DNA from: Tsukamurella sp. PLM1
GTDB taxonomy: Bacteria > Actinomycetota > Actinomycetes > Mycobacteriales > Mycobacteriaceae
Length of the DNA stretch: 64,000 nt
Assembly (NCBI RefSeq): GCF_023168325.1
Contig: NZ_AP025688.1
Span: forward strand, 4,216,001 to 4,280,000
Direction: 5' to 3'
Below the pieces are notes generated by a model that did not search any database, was not told the origin of the DNA, and saw nothing but the letters and a program-made list of their open reading frames with translations. Below are positions 56,001-64,000 of the stretch, piece after piece. Each line of letters begins with the position of its first letter. Position 1 is the stretch's first letter. The translations under genes were made by a program, and so were the position numbers.

Positions 56001-56467
56001 GGCGTCCACTCCTCGTCTCCCACGGCCGCCGCAGCTCTGTTCGCAAGCAGACGCTCAAACCCTGAGACCAACTCGTCCACCGCCGCATGGTCCACGATGA
56101 GATTGCCCGAGTTCTGGTTACGGTCGATCTCGGTGCGCGTGAAATTCATCGAATGCGTCAGTGCGACGTTATCCGCTACGAGCTCCTTTTCGTGGATGTA
56201 GCGCACTGCGACTACGCGAACACCGGCTTGGCGGAGCTCGCGATGCGCGGCATCGTTCGACGACTCCGGCCGCGACAAAACCAACACGTCAACGCCTCGG
56301 CGGCCGGCGGCCGTCACCACGTCAAGCAACTCCCGCGCCTTACCGCTGACATCCCACCACGGAACCTTGATCCAGACCCGGCAGCGCGCAGAGGTGACCA
56401 TCTCGATGAGTTGGTCGAAAAGTGAGCCGCCGCTGCCGTAGGTCGAGAACCGCTGCTGACCGTCCAC
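53099..56467 (-). CDS. PLD-nuclease/Ski2-like SF2 helicase fusion, three frame breaks
   Basis: About 1,123 residues after repair. Residues 15-145 are a phospholipase D-type domain with one HKD motif (His92, Lys94, Asp99 in YIHEKELVAD) and SMNFT. Residues about 170-560 are a Ski2-like helicase: Walker A APTSAGKT (Lys203), DEVH at 298-301, SAT at 332-334, and QMLGRAGRAGHEP. Then comes a helical region and a C-terminal part ending RCTWMADFVR. Breaks near 53990, 53895 and 53700 each need one added base; bridging gives EAAGVDISADQFTQLIE, then DQELDDGVEACALVKHW, then AIEESREAITRLHAV. GTG 56467 follows AGGGGGA. Nuclease-helicase fusions of this kind are frequent in anti-phage loci. Confidence 0.65.
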
Positions 56468-56644
56468 GCTTCCCCCTCGAATGCACACTCCTACGCGACC
56501 CCGACATATCGTACGAGGATTACGTCGGTAGGTTCGCCGGTCTGGGGCTGCGAGGTCTGCGGGACACGATTTGCGGCACTCGGGCGACGGGCGTGCCGTC
56601 GCGGCAACGAATTTGTGTCAGACCCCGCCCGTAGGGTGACAGGT

Positions 56645-57358
56645 ATGTCTGGTTGCACCGCTCCTGTCTACGGTCATCGCTCGGCGAGCGCTGCCTCCAA
56701 CTGCCCCGTCTGCCGCAACCGGTCCTCCGCGCGGCGTCCGTCGTACTACGATCCCCCGCCCGCCGGCTCCATCTACCGCAGTGGTGGGAGCGGCGGCCGA
56801 CTCAGCTCGACCGGAGTCGGGAGCAGTCGGTCTAGGCGCACCCGCTCGGGCAACACCGCGTCGTACTCGAGTTCCGAGTGGCGCTCGATCGAGCCGCTGG
56901 TCCAGAAGGCCGAAGAGCAGGCCCGCGCGTTCCCTGCGAAGAAGGACCTGTTCCTATGCCACGCGTGGGACGACCGGGAGGCCTCCGCTGCCGCCCTCTA
57001 CGAGCTGCTTCTCTCCTACGGCGCGACCGTGTGGTTCAGCGAGCGCGATCTAGGCCTGGGCAAGTCGCTGCTGCGAGAGATCGACCGCGGCCTCGCGAAC
57101 TCCCGCATCGGCATCGTCCTGGTCACCCCGGCGATGCTGCGGAGTCTGCTCGCGGAGGGCGTCGCGGACAAGGAACTGTCGGCGCTACTGGCCACGGACA
57201 GGGTCATCCCGATCGCGCACGAGACGACGTTCGAGGCACTACGCGAGGTGAGCCCGTTGCTGGCCTCGCGTTCTGGGCTCGATACCGCTGAGTCCTCAAT
57301 GGAGGATGTCGCAGCGAAGATCGCTGCAGCAGCCGCCGCGCTGGCCGAGATCGACTGA
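56645..57358 (+). CDS. TIR-domain protein with N-terminal zinc ribbon
   Basis: This is a 237-residue protein. Residues 4-23 form a putative zinc knuckle (Cys4, His11, Cys20, Cys23), followed by a Ser/Gly/Tyr-rich linker to about 80. A TIR domain follows from residue 98: KDLFLCHAWDD, then ATVWFSERDLGLGKSLLREID with candidate catalytic Glu133, then IGIVLVTPAML. Bacterial TIR domains commonly break down NAD or make signal nucleotides during phage infection. The gene stands alone, divergent from the PLD-helicase gene. ATG 56645 starts the zinc knuckle. Similar zinc-ribbon TIR proteins are known across actinobacteria; their trigger is unknown. Confidence 0.8.
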   Translation: MSGCTAPVYGHRSASAASNCPVCRNRSSARRPSYYDPPPAGSIYRSGGSGGRLSSTGVGSSRSRRTRSGNTASYSSSEWRSIEPLVQKAEEQARAFPAKKDLFLCHAWDDREASAAALYELLLSYGATVWFSERDLGLGKSLLREIDRGLANSRIGIVLVTPAMLRSLLAEGVADKELSALLATDRVIPIAHETTFEALREVSPLLASRSGLDTAESSMEDVAAKIAAAAAALAEID

Positions 57359-57899
57359 CGCCGCTATGGGCGAGGCCCGTCGTCCGGTTGCGAGCCGTTC
57401 GGCTCCCGTGAGGGCGCGGGTGGCCTCGTGGACGAGCCCTTGAGGAGTTGACCCGCGTGCGCGTCGACATCGTCGAGTCCGTCTCAAACGTCGGCGGCGG
57501 CGCTCTGTGCAGAGCCGCATGCTGCGAGGCCGCGGTCCCAGTTCCGGGGTCGAGCGGCGCCGACGTGGGGGATTCCACGGGCGTAGGTTCGCGGGCGGGA
57601 GTGGGCCGAGGCGCGGTGTGACGGTGGGCGAAGCGCCGCCCGTCATGTGCGCGAGCAGCTGGGCGCCGTTCGCGCTGGCGCTGAGTGGACGGCCGCGTCG
57701 ATCGGCCGTGCGCCGATCCGTCGAGTGGGGAGAAGCTCGGCGCACCGTCAGGGATGGGCATTCGCCGCATCCACACCCACCACCCCGGAGAAAGCGATGC
57801 GGGAATCGAGGTGTCCGCGATCAAGGTGCAAGGCCCGAGATATCCAGGAAACGTCCTCCACCCTCGGTCAGACAACGACGTGGAGGTGCGCGCTGTGGC
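57359..57899. other. Gene-free stretch between TIR and XRE genes
   Basis: No recognisable gene is seen. A short plus-strand reading near 57756-57900 (MGIRRIHTHHPGESDAG) has no family and runs into the opposing XRE gene. The region may hold the 3' ends of both convergent transcripts. Confidence 0.35.
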
Positions 57900-58214
57900 T
57901 TACAGCAACCCCTCAGCCTGGGCCAGGATCGCGCTCGGGGTCGTGTCGAGGGCCGCAGCCAAGTCCCAGAGCCGATCGACCTGCGTCGACGCCTCTCCCG
58001 TCTCGATCCGCGCAATCGCCGCACGACTCACGCCACTAAGCCTCGCGAGCCCCTCCTGGCTCAGCCCCGACGAAAGGCGTGCTCGCCGAAGCGCTTCGCC
58101 GACAGCATCTCGACGCACCCTTCGTACCCGCCTCTGCGCTGAGGAAAGCGACGACTCGGGAACTGGCACCGACCGATTGTCGTCGGTACTCCACCGCCGC
58201 CTTGCGACCCACAC
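57900..58214 (-). CDS. XRE-family transcription regulator
   Basis: The C-terminal 70 residues are a Cro/CI helix-turn-helix: AVGEALRRARLSSGLSQEGLARLSGVSRAAIARIETGEAS, then LWDLAAALDTTPSAIL. GTG 58214 gives 104 residues with a basic N-terminal arm; GTG 58118 would give just the HTH domain. It is divergent from an unknown gene, and two identical palindromes lie between them, so it probably controls both. Confidence 0.75.
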   Translation of the reverse strand: MWVARRRWSTDDNRSVPVPESSLSSAQRRVRRVRRDAVGEALRRARLSSGLSQEGLARLSGVSRAAIARIETGEASTQVDRLWDLAAALDTTPSAILAQAEGLL

Positions 58215-58219
58215 GGTTT

Positions 58220-58235
58220 GTATCGCACGCGATAC
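58220..58235. promoter_or_regulatory. XRE operator, copy 1
   Basis: GTATCGCACGCGATAC has perfect 7-bp arms. It lies 6 nt upstream of the XRE gene start. Confidence 0.65.
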
Positions 58236-58273
58236 TACAGCGTGTCCCTTTGGAGTCGCACCTCCACAGCCCT

Positions 58274-58289
58274 GCATCGCACGCGATAC
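58274..58289. promoter_or_regulatory. XRE operator, copy 2
   Basis: GCATCGCACGCGATAC shares 15 of 16 bases with copy 1, 54 bp away. It covers the expected -35 of the divergent gene, whose -10-like TACGCT is at 58301-58306. Confidence 0.65.
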
Positions 58290-58312
58290 AGGCAAGTCAG
58301 TACGCTCACCCC

Positions 58313-58861
58313 GTGGAATGGATCGAACGCGGCTCTGCACCCCGCCGAAACGCGGCGCCACGCGGGCACTGGAGCCGCCTTCGGATCCGGTTGTCCGCAC
58401 TTGAGGACGCGACACAGGTGACCGCACTATTCGCCTGCCCCGCCTTCGGCGCTTTCCTGCTTGCCGGTCGTCTCCGTCGATCGGAAGCCACAGGGCTTCG
58501 CTTGATCGGACTGCAGGAGATCGCGACAGCTTCTGGCGCGCCGGCACGACACCTACTCGACGTCGCGGCCGGCGTCGACCCCCACCTCGAAGGCTCCGGA
58601 CCGCAACTTGATGGCCTCGCAATCAAAGCTCCGACACTCGTGGCCGCGCAGTTCAGCTCGTTCGGAGATCCTGTCCATGTCGTCGGTTTCACGATTCAGG
58701 GCCACGACGGTCAGCTGGGCGTCGGCCGCCACATCATCCGAACTGGACTTCGCACCGGACACTCGCTTGTCTCGCTGCAATCCGCCCACGGGCCGGCGTC
58801 GCTCCGCACCCCACCTCGAAACCTGACTTCCTGGGAATCGACCCTCTACCCCGGCCTCTGA
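58313..58861 (+). CDS. Unknown protein divergent from the XRE regulator
   Basis: This 182-residue frame has coding-type third-position GC and starts with GTG 6 nt after TACGCT (leaderless). Visible features are a mildly hydrophobic stretch VTALFACPAFGAFLLAG near residue 45 and a C-terminal PTLVAAQFSSFGDPVHVVGFTIQGHDG that reads like a beta-sheet domain. No family is recognised. The shared operator region suggests it is the target of the XRE protein, as in two-gene regulator-effector units. Confidence 0.5.
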   Translation: MEWIERGSAPRRNAAPRGHWSRLRIRLSALEDATQVTALFACPAFGAFLLAGRLRRSEATGLRLIGLQEIATASGAPARHLLDVAAGVDPHLEGSGPQLDGLAIKAPTLVAAQFSSFGDPVHVVGFTIQGHDGQLGVGRHIIRTGLRTGHSLVSLQSAHGPASLRTPPRNLTSWESTLYPGL

Positions 58862-59173
58862 TCGCACCATCCGCGCCGTACCGTGCAGGAGTGCCACAAC
58901 GCAGCGGAGTCTGGGACGTCGGGACTTCGTCGAGTGCACGGCAGCGTAGCTCTTGGGCTCCGCGCGACCGGTACAGGCGCAACGACGTGATCTTCCTGAT
59001 TCTGGTGACAAGGCCGTGGTCTTAGATCACTACCGAAGCAGATACAGGCGTGATTCGGGCACGTTCGCTGTGGACACTTGCGCGTCGTGACCGGTCGTCA
59101 GCGGCGCTGGTCCACTTCCAACACGAGAATAATGGCGCGCTCGACACTCGCGACTCTGTCAGACTTGGTTAAC
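58862..59173. other. Gene-free stretch
   Basis: Nothing recognisable is seen on either strand between the unknown gene and the small acidic gene that follows. Confidence 0.3.
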
Positions 59174-59524
59174 ATGAGCGACTCACAAGATCGTTCCCGC
59201 CCGATAGACCTGCAATGGACAGGTGTGGACACCGCGACGCTGTCGATCAGGGACCTCGGAATCGATCTGACCGGGGACGAAGTTGAGCAACTCATTGAAG
59301 CCCTATTCCCTCGCTCACCTGCCGATCGCGGGCGCGAGCATATCCGACGACTTAGCGATTGCCTCGACGAGCTCCACGCGACCGACAACGGCGCACGCGC
59401 TCACGATCTGGCGCCAGCGACCGATAACGCCGACCTCTCCTGGCTCGACCTACGACTCGCCCGACCGTGGGACCACAGCATGACGCAACCAAGACATAGG
59501 GCTCAGTGGCCTGAGATCGGCTGA
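59174..59524 (+). CDS. Small hypothetical protein
   Basis: This 116-residue protein begins MSDSQDRSRPIDLQWTG and contains LGIDLTGDEVEQLIEALFPRSPADRG, an amphipathic helical segment, and a low-complexity acidic middle. The family is not recognised. The start is chosen at ATG 59174, since the longer N-terminus looks non-coding; no clear ribosome site is seen. Confidence 0.4.
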   Translation: MSDSQDRSRPIDLQWTGVDTATLSIRDLGIDLTGDEVEQLIEALFPRSPADRGREHIRRLSDCLDELHATDNGARAHDLAPATDNADLSWLDLRLARPWDHSMTQPRHRAQWPEIG

Positions 59525-59750
59525 CCCCGCGCGGTACAGGCCCGCGGTATTCGACGGGCCCCATCACCAGATGCCCGGCAGCATCGCCAGCGTTCCAGGC
59601 GGCAGACGATGAGATCGGACTCGGCACTCGCCACGTCAGACACCACCTTGTCAGCTCCTCTGCCGGCACCGGTAGCAAGGCAGCTGGAGCTCAGTGTCAG
59701 ACTGCCTGAAACACGGACTACTTGTCGCACAGTGGCGCTAGTGTCCTGGC

Positions 59751-60824
59751 ATGGCTCGACCACCTCGATGGCAGTCGACGCTGGACGCGAGCATCGAAGA
59801 GGCGTGTCTGGCTGTCCGGCTCTACAACGACTCGGCGGAAGCCCGCGCGTTCGAGGGGTTCGTCATCCACATGCATCTAGCATGGCTCTACCTCCTGCAC
59901 GCCGAATTTGTCCGCGACGACGTCGACTTCCGCTACTGGGACCCGAACTTCAAGAAGCGCCTGATCAAGGTCGACGGCGAACCCAAGCGCTGGGAACTCG
60001 AGCGTTCGATGAAGGAGCGTTGGCCGGCCGACACAGCCCCGGTGCGAGCGAACCTTGCCCTGTTCATCAAGCTGCGCAACCGCCTCGAGCACCGCCACGC
60101 CCACGCCGACGACGCCCTCATGCTCAACCTGGCCGGCCACGCGCACGCGCTACTCGTCAACTACGAGACGGAGCTGACGGAGCAGTTCGGCGACACGCAG
60201 TCACTTGCCCTGCGGCTGCGACTGCCGATCTTCGTCGGCACCTTCACATCCCAAGGCGAGCAGGCGCTCCGCAGGTTCCGCAAGACGCTCCCGGCTGACC
60301 TGCGCGGCTTCGTCACCGACTACGAGTCAGGACTCGACGAGGCGATCGTCAACGACTCGCGCTACGAGTTCCGGCTCCGTGCGATGGTCGAGCTCGCCCC
60401 AAAGGACCCGGACGCGGTTGCGATGCAGTTCACACGGTACGAGGACATGACCGACCAAGAGCGCGCAGTCGCCGAGGAGATGGGCCGTCGTGGACAAGTG
60501 ATCGTGCGCGAGCAGAAACGGCCCGTGTCCGGACTCGGCCGACTAATGCCGAAGCCGGCAGCCGCCGAAGTCGAGGCTGGCATCCCCTTTGCGTTCAACC
60601 AGGCCCACTTCACGGCGGCTTGGAAGAGAAAGAAGGTCCGCCCACCTAGCGGTGACCCAAACCCGGACAGGACGAACCCCGACTTCTGCGAGTACGACGA
60701 GCCCACGAAGTCGTACCGCTACACCAAGGCGTACGTGAGCCATCTCATCAAGAAGTGCTCGACGCCTGAGGGCTTCGCGGACATTACGGGCACGGCGCCG
60801 CGACTCAAAGCGTCCGCTGACTAA
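59751..60824 (+). CDS. DUF3644-domain protein
   Basis: This 357-residue soluble protein has the DUF3644 pattern: FEGFVIHMHLAWLYLLHAEFVRDDVDFRYW, then NLALFIKLRNRLEHRH, which contains an R-x4-H (RNRLEH) motif reminiscent of HEPN RNases. The C-terminal part (residues 270-350) is basic and may bind nucleic acid. DUF3644 proteins are often found beside restriction or other defence genes, as here next to hsdR. ATG 59751 lies 6 nt after TAGTGT (leaderless). RNase activity is inferred. Confidence 0.65.
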   Translation: MARPPRWQSTLDASIEEACLAVRLYNDSAEARAFEGFVIHMHLAWLYLLHAEFVRDDVDFRYWDPNFKKRLIKVDGEPKRWELERSMKERWPADTAPVRANLALFIKLRNRLEHRHAHADDALMLNLAGHAHALLVNYETELTEQFGDTQSLALRLRLPIFVGTFTSQGEQALRRFRKTLPADLRGFVTDYESGLDEAIVNDSRYEFRLRAMVELAPKDPDAVAMQFTRYEDMTDQERAVAEEMGRRGQVIVREQKRPVSGLGRLMPKPAAAEVEAGIPFAFNQAHFTAAWKRKKVRPPSGDPNPDRTNPDFCEYDEPTKSYRYTKAYVSHLIKKCSTPEGFADITGTAPRLKASAD

Positions 60825-60983
60825 TAGAAGACTCATGCTGCCCGCGCCCGTGGTTGAGCTTTGCGACTCACGTCCACGCCACCCCACGCTTCCTGTGTGG
60901 ACCTCTCGAAGCATGGCTCCGGGGCGTCGAGCGGCGGGGTGTCCGCCGCGGCGGGTCATCTCCGTCAGCCCACCCCGACGCCA

Positions 60984-63900
60984 CTAATAGTTCTCCCGAA
61001 CATATTGGTAGATGCGGTCGAACAGGTCGCCCTTGATCGGGAGCGAGTAGTTCTTCAAGACCGCACGCAGCTCTCGTCGAACTGACTTGTCGCCAGAGTC
61101 GCTCGAGGTCCAGCCCGTGTAAGCGACCTCGCCGACGATCGCGTCGATGCGTTCGACGATCTCCGGGACGATCTTGTGCAGCCCTTCCGGGGTGTTCTCT
61201 TCGACGATCTGCGTGAGGACACCACGCTTCGGGTCGGCGATGCGCTCCAGCGTCTCCTCGTCGCCCTCCTCTGCGGCGCGGTCGGCCGCGACGACGTCCT
61301 GGGCGACCTTGAGGGCTTCCTCGAGGAATGCCAGGGAGTCCTCGACGTTCTCGATCGCCTTCGCCCGGAGCTTCTCTATCCGCTCGGCGAGCGACTTGTA
61401 CACCGGGCTGTCGGTGTCCGCGAGCCGACGTTTGAGGCGGGCCTCGATCGAGTCGAGCACGTCCTGGTACACGTCGCCCTTCCCCTTGTCGGGCGGATCG
61501 TCCGGGAGCTTCAGCTGCGCCGCGATCCTCTTCAGCAGCGCCAGGCCGGCGGCGTCGAGCGTGACCGTCCGGGACGCCATCGACTTCACGGCGACCTCAT
61601 TCATGTGGCCATGGATGAGCTCGGTGGTCTTCGCGCCGAGGCGGGCCCACAGAAAGGCCTTGGACACGTCCTTCGGCCGGATGGACTCGTACACCTTCGC
61701 GAGCCAGTGGTACTGCTGCTTGAAAGGCAGCAGCATCGGGTGGGGGTCGAGGAACTCCCAGACGGTCTGCAGCGCGACGTAGCCCTCGACGAACTCCGTG
61801 CGCTGCGTGCTGTCTTCGGGGATTCGCTCGTGCGCCTGCGCGAGGGACTCGAACGAGGCGTCGGTAGTGTCGATGCCTACGAAGAGGTGCAGGAGCTTGG
61901 TCAGGTCGGTGACGAACTTGCCGGCCAGCTTGGAGGCGTCGACGACGTCCAGGTCGTCGTCCTCGCCATCCTTGGCCTTCGGGCCGGCGATGGCGTTGCC
62001 GATGGCCTTGGCAAGGCCGATGTAGTCGACGACGCGGCCGAAGTCCTTGCGCTGCCCCGTGATCGGATTCTTCCACGGCCGGTTCGGCCGGGTGATTGTC
62101 TGGAAGAGGTTGGCGTCCTTGGCAGGCTTGTCGAGGTACAGCACGCCCTCGATGGGCGCGTTGAAGCCGGTCATCCACTTCGCGGTGACCACGACGAACG
62201 ACATCGGGTCGTCGACCTTCTTGAACCGGCGCTTGAGCGCCTCCTCCTGCTCGGGCGTCAGCAGGTACTTCTTGAGCTCCTTGGGCGTGTCTTTGCTGTC
62301 GGCGACGTGCATCACCACGCCGACCTCCCGCTGCTTGCCGTCGGGCATGACGGCACCGCGGCGTTTCAGCTCGCCCTCGATGGCCTGCGCGTAGGCGACG
62401 ACGAGGTTCTGGTTGTAGGCGACGACCTGTGCCTTCTGCCCCAACGGCGCGACGAACGCCAGGAAGTGGTCGACGATGTCGGCGCACACCGCCGCGACGC
62501 GGTCGGGGTTGGACAGGATCGTCTCGATGTGCGAGGCCTTGCCCGAGAGGTAGACCTTCTCCTCCTCGTCGAGGTCCTCCTCGTCCGCCAGCTCGTCGAA
62601 CGCCTCGTCCAGCGCCTCCTTGTCAAGGCTGAAGCCCACCGACCGGCCCTCGACAACGACAGGTCTGGTGAAGCCGTCGGCGATCGACTGCTCCGGTGTG
62701 TACCGCGACATGATGAAGTCCGGGTCGTTCGGGTCGCCGAAGAGCTTGAACGTGGAGCGATCCTTGTCCCGGATCGCGGTGCCGGTCGCACCGAAGAACT
62801 TCGCATACGGCACCGCCTCCCGCCACGCCCTGCCGAACTTCCCCTCCTGAGAGCGATGCGCCTCGTCGACGAGCACGACGATGTTCGAGCGGTCGTTCAG
62901 GTGCCCGGCCTCGGCGAACTTGTGCACCGTCGTGATCACGACGCCGGGCTCGTCGCTCTTAAGCAGGGCGAACAGCTCGCGCCGGTTCTTGGGCACGCTC
63001 ATGCGCGGCATGCCGGCGGTCTCGAACATTTCCGCGGTCTGGCGCACGAGGTCCTTGCGGTCGGCGATGACGATCACCGTGGGCGCGCCGCCGAACTTCT
63101 CGACGACGGCGTCGTCGCGCAGCAGCCGCGCCGCGGCGAAGGCCATCAACTCGGTCTTGCCCGAGCCCTGGTGGTGCCAGATCAGCCCGCCGGGCCGGTC
63201 CGCAAGCACCTTGTCGTGGATCGCCAGCGCCGCCTCGAACTGCGGATAGCGCGGCAAGAGCTTGATGTCGATCTCCGAGGCGTCCCGCGCGTGCCGGAAC
63301 ATCACCAGGTCCTTCAGGATCGGCAGGATAGTCTCCGGCCGCAGGAGCAGCCGCGCGGCGCGCTCGACGCGGGCGGGGCCGGTGACGACCTTCGGGTCGT
63401 CCTCGGTCGAGCCCCACGGAGCCCAGATCTCGGAGTCGGGGTCCGGGACCGCTCGGATCGGGGCCATGCGGAACTCGAGTCCCTCGGTGGCGACGTTGAA
63501 GACGTTGGTGGCGAAGAAGTTCGGGTACTCCTCCTCGTAGACGTCGTAGAGGTCCTTCGCGGCGTTCACCCACGAGACGGAGTGCTTGACAGGCGTCTTC
63601 GTCTCCGCAACCACGAGCGGGAAGCCGTTGACGTAGTAGACGACATCGAACCGCCGGGTCTTCACCGCCCCGGTGATGGTGACCTCGTCTGCGACGACGA
63701 ACCGGTTGCTCTCGATGCTCTCGAAATCGATGAGTCTCCGCGGCACGTGTTTGCCGGTGATCGTCGGGAACGCGTGGTCGCCGCGCAGCATCACCGTGAG
63801 CCGCTCGTTGGCGGCGACGAGGCCGTTGTGGGCGTCGAGGATCGCCTGGTTGATCTCGTGCATCACGAGGTCTGCTGACTCCGGATCGTCGACGAGTTCG

Positions 63901-64000
63901 GGGTTCAGCGCGAGCAGTGCCTCGCGAGCCCAGCTCTCAATGACGACGTCGTGCTCTGTGCGCGGCAGTTCGTCGCCGGGGACGTACTCCCAGCCGGCTT
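60984..64000 (-). CDS. hsdR: Type I restriction enzyme HsdR subunit, 5' end cut off
   Basis: The last 1,004 residues are present; the frame is open to the right edge. Near the N-terminus is the PD-(D/E)xK nuclease core RFDVVYYVNGFPLVVAETKTP (Asp and Glu-x-Lys). The motor has Walker A HHQGSGKTELM, DEAH in VLVDEAHRSQEG, and SF2 motifs FFGATGT and QTITRPNRPW. HsdR cuts DNA after translocation when the partner HsdS-HsdM finds unmodified sites. The other subunits should lie beyond 64000. Frame is intact. Confidence 0.92.
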   Translation of the reverse strand, partial: AGWEYVPGDELPRTEHDVVIESWAREALLALNPELVDDPESADLVMHEINQAILDAHNGLVAANERLTVMLRGDHAFPTITGKHVPRRLIDFESIESNRFVVADEVTITGAVKTRRFDVVYYVNGFPLVVAETKTPVKHSVSWVNAAKDLYDVYEEEYPNFFATNVFNVATEGLEFRMAPIRAVPDPDSEIWAPWGSTEDDPKVVTGPARVERAARLLLRPETILPILKDLVMFRHARDASEIDIKLLPRYPQFEAALAIHDKVLADRPGGLIWHHQGSGKTELMAFAAARLLRDDAVVEKFGGAPTVIVIADRKDLVRQTAEMFETAGMPRMSVPKNRRELFALLKSDEPGVVITTVHKFAEAGHLNDRSNIVVLVDEAHRSQEGKFGRAWREAVPYAKFFGATGTAIRDKDRSTFKLFGDPNDPDFIMSRYTPEQSIADGFTRPVVVEGRSVGFSLDKEALDEAFDELADEEDLDEEEKVYLSGKASHIETILSNPDRVAAVCADIVDHFLAFVAPLGQKAQVVAYNQNLVVAYAQAIEGELKRRGAVMPDGKQREVGVVMHVADSKDTPKELKKYLLTPEQEEALKRRFKKVDDPMSFVVVTAKWMTGFNAPIEGVLYLDKPAKDANLFQTITRPNRPWKNPITGQRKDFGRVVDYIGLAKAIGNAIAGPKAKDGEDDDLDVVDASKLAGKFVTDLTKLLHLFVGIDTTDASFESLAQAHERIPEDSTQRTEFVEGYVALQTVWEFLDPHPMLLPFKQQYHWLAKVYESIRPKDVSKAFLWARLGAKTTELIHGHMNEVAVKSMASRTVTLDAAGLALLKRIAAQLKLPDDPPDKGKGDVYQDVLDSIEARLKRRLADTDSPVYKSLAERIEKLRAKAIENVEDSLAFLEEALKVAQDVVAADRAAEEGDEETLERIADPKRGVLTQIVEENTPEGLHKIVPEIVERIDAIVGEVAYTGWTSSDSGDKSVRRELRAVLKNYSLPIKGDLFDRIYQYVRENY

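Noticed and set aside
57756-58404. Plus-strand frame beginning MGIRRIHTHHPGESDAG
   Set aside because: It runs through the well-supported XRE gene on the other strand, and no family is recognised.
1-64000. CRISPR array, rRNA or tRNA genes
   Set aside because: No regularly spaced repeats, rRNA segments or convincing tRNA cloverleafs were seen on reading both strands; tRNA absence was not tested by computation.

Overview
The window is chromosomal DNA from a GC-rich actinobacterium of the mycolic-acid group (Mycobacteriales). The best evidence is three tandem arabinosyltransferase genes of the EmbC/EmbA/EmbB family, which build cell-wall arabinan. Supporting signs are an EspR-like regulator, a bioYMN/bioQ locus with a BioQ-type operator, a cmtR-DUF3703-ctpG metal operon like that of Mycobacterium tuberculosis, and many leaderless GTG/ATG starts. 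Tsukamurella or Gordonia would fit, but the genus is inferred, not shown.

Positions 1-30.6 kb look like core genome: the end of a short-chain dehydrogenase; a siderophore-binding lipoprotein behind an IdeR-like box; a Tat-exported phosphoesterase; biotin uptake bioYMN with divergent bioQ; aroQ; an EspR-like regulator; embC-embA-embB; a carboxylesterase and a BCCT osmolyte carrier; an AIM24 protein; a cysteine dioxygenase-rhodanese pair; a four-gene glycine betaine/choline-type ABC importer; a HelR-like RNA polymerase protection helicase behind a rifamycin-associated element; a DUF445 membrane protein; and a DUF4393 (Abi-alpha-like) protein.

Positions 30.6-45.1 kb form a stress and metal section: a CDF metal exporter, a decayed ctaG-like gene, an L,D-transpeptidase, a SulP-carbonic anhydrase fusion, a two-component system, an intact ctaG-like gene, a DsbA-VKOR disulfide pair, and cmtR-DUF3703-ctpG followed by TlpA and CcdA thiol-redox genes. 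The last block joins soft-metal export with thiol repair.

Positions 45.1-64 kb are accessory DNA, visibly less GC-rich in places. It holds a complete IS3-family element with a 3-bp target duplication, an IS1549/IS1634-type element with a 173-bp target duplication, and a dense set of defence-type genes: a trypsin-like protease, a Phd-like antitoxin, a ShosTA-like pair (phosphoribosyltransferase plus DprA-like protein), a PLD-nuclease/Ski2-helicase fusion, a zinc-ribbon TIR protein, an XRE regulator facing an unknown gene across two palindromes, a DUF3644 protein, and the HsdR subunit of a type I restriction system running off the right edge.

About twenty single-base frame breaks occur in otherwise well-conserved genes (all three emb genes, helR, ctpG, the ctaG-like gene, the phosphoesterase, the rhodanese, the PLD-helicase). 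Nearly all are repaired by restoring one base, so sequencing error is likelier than mass gene decay. Such genes are given here as single features spanning the breaks.
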